Positions 57,723-64,000 of a DNA stretch of 64,000 nucleotides are shown here, one piece after another. The DNA is from Synechococcus sp. CBW1107 (GTDB lineage Bacteria; Cyanobacteriota; Cyanobacteriia; PCC-6307; Cyanobiaceae). The notes beneath the pieces are model-generated. The model ran no database searches. It saw only the letters and a program-made list of their open reading frames with translations, and had not been told where the DNA came from. The DNA lies in assembly GCF_015841355.1 (NCBI RefSeq), contig NZ_CP064908.1, positions 1,922,001 to 1,986,000 on the forward strand, in the 5' to 3' direction. Numbering within the stretch: position 1 is the first letter of the stretch; each line of letters opens with the position of its first letter. The position numbers and the translations under genes are program-made.

Positions 57723-59282
57723 TTAGAGGGACCTGAGGGCACCCAGCTGCTGCTCGGCCCAGTGCTGAACCGTGAATTCATCCACGGCCTGAGTCATCGA
57801 GGCCATCCGCCGCACCTGCTCCTCCGGGGGCATGTCGAGGGCGTCGCTGATGGCCCGGTCCATGCTGCGGTGCGAGTAGGGATTGGTGAGCACCGCATCC
57901 TCCAGCTCGACCGAGGCACCGGTGAATTCCGAGAGCACCAGCACACCCCCCAGCCCCTGGCGTGCCGCCACGTATTCCTTGGCCACCAGGTTGAGGCCGT
58001 CCCGCAGCGGAGTGATCCAGCAGACGTCGGCCTGGCTGAACCAGCCCATCAGTTCCTCGTAGGACGTTCGGCGGGTGGAGAGGCGAACGGGAGTCCAGTC
58101 GATGCGTCCGAAGCGGCCGTTGATGCGGCCCACGATCTCCTCCACCGAACGCTGGATGTCTTCGTAGATGCGCATGCCACTGGCGGCCGCCACACAACCC
58201 AGAAACAGCTCGACGCCGCCATGCCAGCGCGGCTGCTGCTCCAGCAGCCGCTCTTAGGCCAGCAGCATTTCCTCGTTCCCTTTGGTGTAGTCGACCCTGG
58301 AGGCTGAGAGGATCAGTTTCCGGCCCTTGTGCTGTTCGGCGATCGTGCTGGCCATGGCCTTCACAGCCGGTGTGACCACCAGGTCACGGATCAGCTCAGG
58401 GGAGGTGCCTACAGGGGAGGCCTGGATGTGGACACGGCGGCCGTTGTGATCGATCCAGGGCACCACGGTGGGTTCCGAGAGAGCACTGCCATAGCGGCGG
58501 AATTTCTTGGCCACGGGAACAGGGTCAGCCCCTTGGACTCCGCGCAGGTTGATGGCGCTGCGTGTGAAGTTGTTGGCGTAGGACGGGATGTGAAAGCCGA
58601 CGAGGTCGCAGCTGAGCAGGCTGTCGAGAATCTCGTCACGCCAGGGCAGGATGCTGAAGACGTCGCTGGAGGGGAAGGGAGTGTGGTGGAAGAACGCGAT
58701 CCGGACGTCCGGGCGCTGCTCGCGGATCAGGGCTGGAGTGAGCCAGAGGTTGTAATCGTGAATCCAGATGGTGGCGCCAGGGGCTGCTTCCTCGCAGGCG
58801 GCACGGGCAAATGAGCGGTTGACCTCCTCGAAGGTGGCCCAGTCGGAATTGTCGACGCTGAACAATCCGGGGAAGCTGTGCAGGATTGGCCAGAATGATT
58901 CTTTGGAGGTGACGTGATAAAAACTGGAGATCTGCTCTGGTGTTAAGGGAAGTCGCCTGAGGGTGAAAGGACTGGGCGAAGTGAGCTCCAGCCGCTCGTC
59001 GGCATTGGCGGCGCAAGTGGCATCCTGGCGCCAGGAGATCCAGGTGCCTGAGCGTTCCTCCAGAAAGAGACTGCGAAGAGTCGGGATGATGCCGTTGGGG
59101 CTTTTCTGGTCAACCCACTGGCGATTTCCTTCGCTGTCGAAGGTTTCTTCATAGGGCGATCGGTGGTAGACGAGGACAAAATTGCTGTCGCCGCTTGGCA
59201 TGGCGCCAGAGGGGTTGAGTTGATCGGCGGTGGTCTTGTCGGGGCTGCTGGAGGTGGCGGCAGAATCATTCAGGGATGACAT
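57723..59282 (-). pseudogene. ggpS: Glucosylglycerol-phosphate synthase with an in-frame stop
   Basis: GgpS joins ADP-glucose and glycerol-3-phosphate to glucosylglycerol phosphate. It is a GT20 enzyme related to trehalose-6-phosphate synthase. The N-terminal part (342 codons from ATG 59282) has VLVYHRSPYEE, IWIHDYNLWLTPALIREQ, FFHHTPFPSSDVF, VGFHIPSYANNF and LILSASRVDYTKGNEEMLLA. Codon 343 is TAA (58256-58254). The same frame continues without further stops for 176 codons: [52 protein letters not shown]. The stop sits where family members have Tyr (CYERLLE), one base from TAC or TAT. A -10-like TATAGA lies about 70 bp upstream. Confidence 0.87.
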
Positions 59283-59350
59283 CTGAATCTCGTTCTGCTT
59301 TTGTTGTAGTTTTTGCACCAAAGCTTCTTCACTCTCTCGTTTGATGCCAT

Positions 59351-59356
59351 TCTATA
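59351..59356 (-). promoter_or_regulatory. Candidate -10 element of the ggpS operon
   Basis: On the minus strand this hexamer reads TATAGA (extended TATAGAAT), about 70 bp before the ggpS ATG. It lies in a locally A/T-rich patch that stands out from the GC-rich surroundings. No confident -35 was found, so the call rests on the hexamer and its position. Confidence 0.35.
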
Positions 59357-59496
59357 CTCCCTGAGCCGAGATCGCTTTGCTATCACGAGCGCGACGGGCC
59401 TGCGGCACTGTCACAAATCTGAACTCCGGCGCCGCTGAAGCTGGCGAAATCCGCCGGTCGTGTACAGATTGTGGATGGTCTGCCTGGCGACCTCCC

Positions 59497-60480
59497 GTGC
59501 CGCGACGTCTCTTTCCCCTTCAGCTGGTTCTGCCGTTGTCCCGATCCCGCGTGGGTCGCTGGATGGTGCCGACTGGCCTGGCCCTGCTCGCGGGCCTTCT
59601 GCCGGCGGCATCCGCTCGCGCGGAGGGGGTCGTCGACCGGGTTGCCCGCAGCGGGGAGCTGGTGATGGTCGGGCTGCCTGATCAGGCACCCCTGCTCTCC
59701 TTCACTGCCCAGGGGCAACCGGTGGGCTACGCGATGGAGGTGGGCAACCGCATCGCGGCTGAGCTGGCCGTGGCCGTGGGCCGCCCCGTGCGGCTCCGCG
59801 TCGAGGCCGTGGCCGACCCTGCCGTTCTGGGCCAGCGTCTGGTGGGCGGCCAGGCCGATCTCGCCTGTGGCGTGCCGTTCACGTGGGAGCGGGACATCAC
59901 CCTCGATTATTCCCTGCCCTTCGCGCTCTCCGGTCTGAGGCTGCTGGCGCCCGCTGGTCGGCTGGATGGATCGCCCCAGTCGCTGGCCGGGAGGCGCATC
60001 GGTGTCGTCGCCAAGTCTCTGGCGGAAACAGAGCTCAGGGGCATCCAGCCGACCGCCCGGCCCGTGGGGTTCGCCAGTCTGGCCGAGGCCGTGGCGGCGC
60101 TGAAGGCCGGGTCTGTGGAGGGGGTGATCGGTGACAGTTCACTCCTGGCCGGTCTGACTGCCGGCGACAAGGGTGCCGCGCTGGCACTGATCCCCTCTGA
60201 GCCCTACGAGCGCTATGCCGTGGCCTGTCTGGTCCCTGAGAACGATTCCGGCTTCCGCAATCTGGTGAATCTGGCGATCGCACGGCTGCTGCAGGGCTAC
60301 CTCGATGGTCAGCCCGAGGCCGTGGGCTCCGTCGATCGCTGGGTGGGACCCGGCAGTGCGCTCAACCGCACCCCGGATCAGATCCGCACCTATTTCGAAA
60401 CGGTGCTGCTGGGGGTGGAGGCCCTGCGCCCGCTGCCGGCCCAGGCGGGTTCGGCCCCCGTCAGGCCCACGGCTCCCTGA
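59497..60480 (+). CDS. grrP: Orphan periplasmic binding protein, GrrP type
   Basis: A 327-residue family 3 extracellular solute-binding protein without transporter genes nearby. A signal segment (about 25-43, PTGLALLAGLLPAASARA) precedes EGVVDRVARSGELVMVGLPDQAPLLSF, the usual opening of amino-acid-binding proteins. DLACGVPFTWERDITLDYSLPF and GVIGDSSLLAGL follow. An orphan member of this kind accompanies grrA and grrM in Synechococcus and Cyanobium genomes (GRRM system), which fits the position 67 bp before grrA. It may bind the modified peptide or its ligand; that is inference. Start is uncertain: GTG 59497, GTG 59551 or ATG 59563. Confidence 0.82.
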   Translation: MPRRLFPLQLVLPLSRSRVGRWMVPTGLALLAGLLPAASARAEGVVDRVARSGELVMVGLPDQAPLLSFTAQGQPVGYAMEVGNRIAAELAVAVGRPVRLRVEAVADPAVLGQRLVGGQADLACGVPFTWERDITLDYSLPFALSGLRLLAPAGRLDGSPQSLAGRRIGVVAKSLAETELRGIQPTARPVGFASLAEAVAALKAGSVEGVIGDSSLLAGLTAGDKGAALALIPSEPYERYAVACLVPENDSGFRNLVNLAIARLLQGYLDGQPEAVGSVDRWVGPGSALNRTPDQIRTYFETVLLGVEALRPLPAQAGSAPVRPTAP

Positions 60481-60547
60481 TGTCCTGAGGCGACCCCCCC
60501 CGGGGCGTCGTTGTCTTCTGCCCCTCCCCCGCTTCCACCCTGCTCCG

Positions 60548-60958
60548 ATGGCCTTCTTCACCCGCTCCCGGCTCTTCGGCATTCTGTTGCTGGCGGCCTC
60601 CCTGCCTCTGGATCCAGGGGTGGCCCGGGCCCTTGCGGCCTCAGGCTCAGCTCCCTCAGCCGGTGAGCAGCCCCGCCAGGGCGATGCCATCGAGGCACGC
60701 CTGCGACGCATTGCCGCCGCTGTCCGGGAGCACGACGACGCTGAGGCCGGCGTGGAGGCGGCCGGGTCTGACGGCCGGCTGGCGCGGGTGTTCGTCAACG
60801 GTCCCAATGTCGGGGTCGGCTGGGGCAATGGCGGCTTCCGCAACGGCGGCTTCTACAACGGGGGCTTCCGCAATGGCGGCTTCTACAACGGTGGGTTCCG
60901 CAACGGTGGGTTCCGCAACGGCGGTTTCCGCAATGGTGGCTGGCGCAACTACTGGTGA
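60548..60958 (+). CDS. grrA: GrrA-like precursor peptide with NGGF(R/Y) repeats
   Basis: A 136-residue exported precursor. Residues 1-33 form a signal peptide (FGILLLAASLPLDPGVARALA). A charged leader follows (EARLRRIAAAVREHDDAEAG). The C-terminal 46 residues are the glycine-rich core: WG, then eight 5-residue units NGGFR or NGGFY (the last NGGWR), ending NYW-stop. Nine aromatic-X-Asn triplets occur (one WGN, five FRN, two FYN and one WRN). Such triplets are the target of GrrM-type radical SAM enzymes, which link the aromatic ring to the third residue as a three-residue cyclophane. The gene overlaps grrM by 4 nt. Confidence 0.9.
   Translation: MAFFTRSRLFGILLLAASLPLDPGVARALAASGSAPSAGEQPRQGDAIEARLRRIAAAVREHDDAEAGVEAAGSDGRLARVFVNGPNVGVGWGNGGFRNGGFYNGGFRNGGFYNGGFRNGGFRNGGFRNGGWRNYW
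60827..60946 (+). repeat. Eight 15-bp tandem repeats encoding NGGF/W(R/Y)
   Basis: The units start at 60827, 60842, 60857, 60872, 60887, 60902, 60917 and 60932. Amino acids are constant at Asn-Gly-Gly, but codons vary (AAT/AAC; GGC/GGG/GGT). Only units 5 and 6 are identical at DNA level. Units 1-2 and 3-4 form an FR-FY dimer repeated twice. The variation at synonymous sites indicates old repeats kept by selection on the peptide. Confidence 0.95.
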
Positions 60959-62124
60959 GCGCATCCGCCCAGCTGCCGCCCCAGCTCCAGGCCGGCCCGC
61001 TGCGCCTGCTGGTGGTGCAGCCCACCCCGTTCTGCAACCTCGACTGCGACTACTGCTACCTGCCCAGCCGGGATGACCGCAGCCGGCTGCCGCTGGAGAT
61101 CCTGGACGCGGCCCTGGAGCGGGTGCTCGAGAGTCCATTCCTCGATGGCGGGTTCACCCTGCTCTGGCATGCGGGGGAGCCGCTCACCATGCCGGTCGCG
61201 TTCTACGACGCGGCCTCGGAGCGCATCCGCCAGGCCCTGAAGCGCCATGGACTGCCGCCCGAGACGATCGTGCAGTCGCTTCAGACCAACGCCGTGGTGA
61301 TCGACGACGCCTGGTGCGACTGCTTCGAGCGCAACGGCATCCATGTGGGCGTGAGCATGGATGGGCCGGCTTTTCTGCACGACGCCCACCGCTGCACCCG
61401 CACCGGTCTTCCCACCCATGCGGCCGTGATGCGCGGCATCGCCGCCCTGCAGCGCCGCGGCATTCCGTTCCAGGTGATCTGCGTGCTCACCGCCGATGCC
61501 CTCGATCAGGCCGATGCCCTCTACGACTTCTTCAGCGGCGCCGGCATCACCGACGTGGGCTTCAACATGGAGGAAACCGAAGGAGAGAACCTGCGCTCCA
61601 CCCTCGAGCGTCCCGATGGGGAACGCCGCTACGCCGCCTTCCTGGAGCGCTTCTGGCAGCGGATCCGCTCCGAGCCCGGTCGGCTGCGCCTGCGTGAATT
61701 CGATGGCATCACCAGCCTGGCCTGTGGTGAGGCCCGGATGGAGAGCACCGACATGAACACTCCATTCGCGATCGTGAACGTGGACGCCAAGGGCAATTTC
61801 TCCAGCTTCGACCCGGAACTGCTGGCGGTGGCCACGGCCGACTACGGCGATTTCACCTTCGGCAACGTGCTCCAGGGCAGCCTCGAAGCGGCCCTCGGCA
61901 CCGAGAAGTTCCAGCGGGTGTGGCGCGAGATCGCGACCGGTGTCGACCTCTGCCGCCGCGACTGCGCCTATTTCGGCCTTTGCGGCGGTGGTGCCGGCAG
62001 CAACAAGTACTGGGAGCACGGCACCTTCGCCTGCAGCGTCACCCAGGCCTGCCGCTACCGCATCCAGCTGGTGGCCGATGTGGTGCTCACCGGCATGGAG
62101 CAGGAGCTGGGATTGAGCGCCTGA
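60955..62124 (+). CDS. grrM: GrrM-type radical SAM/SPASM peptide maturase
   Basis: A 389-residue radical SAM enzyme. The [4Fe-4S]-SAM motif is CNLDCDYC (C-x3-C-x2-C) near residue 25, followed by TLLWHAGEPLTMP and SLQTNAVVID. The C-terminal SPASM domain supplies cysteines in LACGEARM, CRRDCAYFGLCGGG and FACSVTQACR for auxiliary iron-sulfur clusters. NKYWEHG is characteristic of the cyclophane-forming GrrM/OscB group. It should act in the cytoplasm on GrrA before export. Start GTG 60955 lies inside the grrA stop (GTGA), coupling enzyme to substrate. No protease or exporter gene is adjacent. Confidence 0.93.
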   Translation: MSASAQLPPQLQAGPLRLLVVQPTPFCNLDCDYCYLPSRDDRSRLPLEILDAALERVLESPFLDGGFTLLWHAGEPLTMPVAFYDAASERIRQALKRHGLPPETIVQSLQTNAVVIDDAWCDCFERNGIHVGVSMDGPAFLHDAHRCTRTGLPTHAAVMRGIAALQRRGIPFQVICVLTADALDQADALYDFFSGAGITDVGFNMEETEGENLRSTLERPDGERRYAAFLERFWQRIRSEPGRLRLREFDGITSLACGEARMESTDMNTPFAIVNVDAKGNFSSFDPELLAVATADYGDFTFGNVLQGSLEAALGTEKFQRVWREIATGVDLCRRDCAYFGLCGGGAGSNKYWEHGTFACSVTQACRYRIQLVADVVLTGMEQELGLSA

Positions 62125-62219
62125 GCGGTCTGGATGGACCGGGGCGCCCACCCCCCCAGGAGGGATGATCGGAGCTGGATCTCCCCCTTGCTCCGGCGCT
62201 CCGTCCGCACCCGCCACCC

Positions 62220-64000
62220 ATGCTCCGCATCGCCCAGACCCTTGACACCCATCTGCGGTCGGCGATGGAGCGGGCGTTCCCGCAGGCGGCCGCCGAGGCC
62301 GAGGCGGCCGGCCGGTGCCTGGATCCCCAGCTGGCGCCGGCCAGCAAACCCGAGTTCGGCGATTTCCAGGCCAACGGCGCCCTGCCCCTGGCCAAGCCGC
62401 TGGGCCTGCCGCCGCGGGCGATCGCCACAGCGGTCGTGGAGCAACTGACGGCCGATCCGGCCTTCACTCAGCTGTGCTGTGAACCCCAGATCGCCGGGCC
62501 CGGTTTCATCAACCTGCGCCTGCGCCCCGAGCGGCTGGCAGCGGAGCTGCGGGAGTGTCTGGTGGATCCCCGCCTGGGTGTGCCCACCACCGCAGGGCCG
62601 CTGGCCCCGGTGATCGTGGACTTCTCCAGCCCCAACATCGCCAAGGAGATGCACGTGGGGCATCTGCGTTCCACGATCATCGGCGATGCCCTGGCGCGGG
62701 TGCTGGAGTTCCGCGGTCATCCGGTGCTGCGCCTCAACCACGTGGGCGACTGGGGCACCCAGTTCGGCATGCTCATCACCCACCTCAAGCAGGTGGCCCC
62801 CGAGGCCCTCAGCACCGCCGATGCGGTCGATCTGGGTGATCTCGTGGCCTTCTACCGCCAGGCCAAGGCGCGCTTCGATGCCGATGAGGCCTTCCAGGCC
62901 ACGTCCCGTGAGGAGGTGGTGAAGCTGCAGAGCGGCGATCCCGTGAGCCGCAGGGCCTGGGAGCTTCTCTGCGAGCAGTCGCGGCGCGAATTCCAGCTGA
63001 TCTACGACCGCCTCGACATCGCTCTGAGCGAGCGGGGGGAGTCGTTCTACAACCCTTATCTGGAGGCGGTGGTGGCCGATCTGGCGGCCAGTGGGCTGCT
63101 GGTGACCGATGCCGGCGCCCAGTGCGTGTTCCTCGACGGTGTGAAAGGCAAGGACGGCCGGCCGCTGCCGCTGATCGTGCGCAAGAGCGACGGCGGCTTC
63201 AACTACGCCACCACCGATCTGGCGGCCTTGCGGTATCGCTTTGCGGAGCCTCCCGAAGGAGATGGCGCCCGCCGGCTGATCTACGTGACCGATGCCGGCC
63301 AGGCCAGTCACTTCGCCGCCGTGTTCCAGGTGGCCCGCCGTGCCGGCTGGGTTCCCGAGGGAGGGCGGCTGGAGCACGTGCCCTTCGGCCTGGTGCAGGG
63401 CGAGGACGGCAAGAAACTCAAGACCCGCTCAGGCGACACGGTTCGGCTCAAGGACCTGCTGGATGAGGCGGTGGAGCGCGCTGAGGCGGATCTGCGCCGC
63501 CGCCTCGCCGAGGAGGAGCGTCAGGAATCGGAGGCGTTCATCACCCATGTGGCCACCACCGTGGGTCTTGCGGCGGTGAAGTACGCCGACCTGAGCACCA
63601 ACCGGAACACCAACTACCAGTTCAGCTTCGATCGCATGCTGACCCTGACCGGCAATACGGCCCCCTATCTGCTCTATGCCCTGGTGCGGATCGCCGGCAT
63701 CGCCCGCAAGGGGGGCGTGGGTGCCGGGGAAGGGGATGCGGCCGCGGCCTTCCCCGATCCTCTGGTGTTCAGCGAACCCCAGGAATGGGCCCTGGCGCGC
63801 CAGCTGCTGGCGCTGGATACGGTGATCGCCGAGGTGGAGGAGGAACTGCTGCCCAACCGGCTCTGCTCCTACCTGTTCGAGCTCTCCCAGGTGTTCAACC
63901 GCTTCTACGATCAGGTGCCGGTGCTCAAGGCCGAGGAACCGGCCCGGGGATCTCGTCTGGCCCTCTGCCGCCTCACCGCCGACACGCTGAGGCTGGGACT
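62220..64000 (+). CDS. argS: Arginyl-tRNA synthetase (3' end outside window)
   Basis: ArgRS charges tRNA(Arg). From ATG 62220 the frame is open to the window end (593 codons). The N-terminal Add-1 domain (residues about 1-110) has [17 protein letters not shown]. The class I signature follows as [21 protein letters not shown] (HVGH for HIGH), then [41 protein letters not shown] and [20 protein letters not shown], the divergent KMSKS-equivalent usual in ArgRS. The anticodon-binding domain begins about residue 470 ([13 protein letters not shown]) and is cut by the edge. Confidence 0.97.
   Translation, partial: MLRIAQTLDTHLRSAMERAFPQAAAEAEAAGRCLDPQLAPASKPEFGDFQANGALPLAKPLGLPPRAIATAVVEQLTADPAFTQLCCEPQIAGPGFINLRLRPERLAAELRECLVDPRLGVPTTAGPLAPVIVDFSSPNIAKEMHVGHLRSTIIGDALARVLEFRGHPVLRLNHVGDWGTQFGMLITHLKQVAPEALSTADAVDLGDLVAFYRQAKARFDADEAFQATSREEVVKLQSGDPVSRRAWELLCEQSRREFQLIYDRLDIALSERGESFYNPYLEAVVADLAASGLLVTDAGAQCVFLDGVKGKDGRPLPLIVRKSDGGFNYATTDLAALRYRFAEPPEGDGARRLIYVTDAGQASHFAAVFQVARRAGWVPEGGRLEHVPFGLVQGEDGKKLKTRSGDTVRLKDLLDEAVERAEADLRRRLAEEERQESEAFITHVATTVGLAAVKYADLSTNRNTNYQFSFDRMLTLTGNTAPYLLYALVRIAGIARKGGVGAGEGDAAAAFPDPLVFSEPQEWALARQLLALDTVIAEVEEELLPNRLCSYLFELSQVFNRFYDQVPVLKAEEPARGSRLALCRLTADTLRLG

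Noticed and set aside
59497..60480. Treating the solute-binding protein as part of an amino-acid ABC importer
   Set aside because: No permease or ATPase gene is adjacent; the neighbouring grrA and grrM genes better explain it as the orphan GrrP type.
60827..60946. Regular 15-bp repeats that could suggest a CRISPR or minisatellite
   Set aside because: Units are contiguous without spacers, keep the reading frame and encode the GrrA core.

Overview
The window is high-GC, densely packed chromosomal DNA from a cyanobacterium, most probably a Cyanobium / high-GC Synechococcus-type picocyanobacterium. Supporting features are the glucosylglycerol compatible-solute genes, a pilMNOQ pilus cluster, a DUF3747 protein, class IIIb adenylyl cyclases, and a grrP-grrA-grrM set (a radical-SAM peptide system known mainly from Synechococcus and Cyanobium). 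The species call is an inference; no rRNA or tRNA gene was recognised.

Layout. 1-3516: two class III nucleotide cyclases (the first cut by the window edge) flank a FecR-like exported protein. 3482-13985: housekeeping genes (thiO, gatB, coaE, argJ, a UbiB/ABC1 kinase, eno, gloA) plus a P-loop phosphotransferase-like gene and small unknown proteins. 14007-20590: a ClpB-type disaggregase, then secE-nusG-rplK-rplA-[L10 leader]-rplJ-rplL, closed by a terminator pair. 20837-28576: a DUF3747 protein, a frameshifted rnhA, pyrD, and pilM-pilN-pilO-pilQ. 28585-34149: an exported pentapeptide/TPR protein, a CobD/CobC-like aminotransferase, murG, a 3-hydroxyisobutyrate-dehydrogenase-like enzyme and two exported unknowns. 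34150-34968: an 800-bp gene-poor, less GC-rich stretch with a possible decayed gene. 34969-44044: pgk, usp, rbgA/ylqF, an RluD-type synthase, a ClC channel, a double-ATPase ABC protein and relA/spoT.

44041-47234 is a decay zone: a broken partial copy of the neighbouring multi-membrane-span gene, the intact copy, and a selO gene ruined by deletions, a stop and frameshifts. mnmE and nadC follow. 50200-59282 is an osmolyte block: glucosylglycerol-phosphate phosphatase (stpA/ggpP), two different GH13 glycosidases, glpK, glpD and glucosylglycerol-phosphate synthase (ggpS). Together they would supply glycerol-3-phosphate, condense it with ADP-glucose, dephosphorylate the product and possibly recycle it. 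ggpS carries one in-frame TAA at codon 343 with homology continuing beyond it.

59497-62124 is the most interesting system: grrP (orphan periplasmic binding protein), grrA (exported precursor peptide with eight NGGF/W-R/Y repeats) and grrM (radical SAM/SPASM maturase). grrM starts inside the grrA stop codon. The grrA core has nine aromatic-X-Asn triplets, the type of motif on which GrrM-family enzymes form three-residue cyclophanes. The window ends inside argS.

Convergent neighbours often overlap at their 3' ends (eight cases, 4-82 nt), and many same-strand genes overlap by ATGA or GTGA, which points to tight translational coupling and a streamlined genome.
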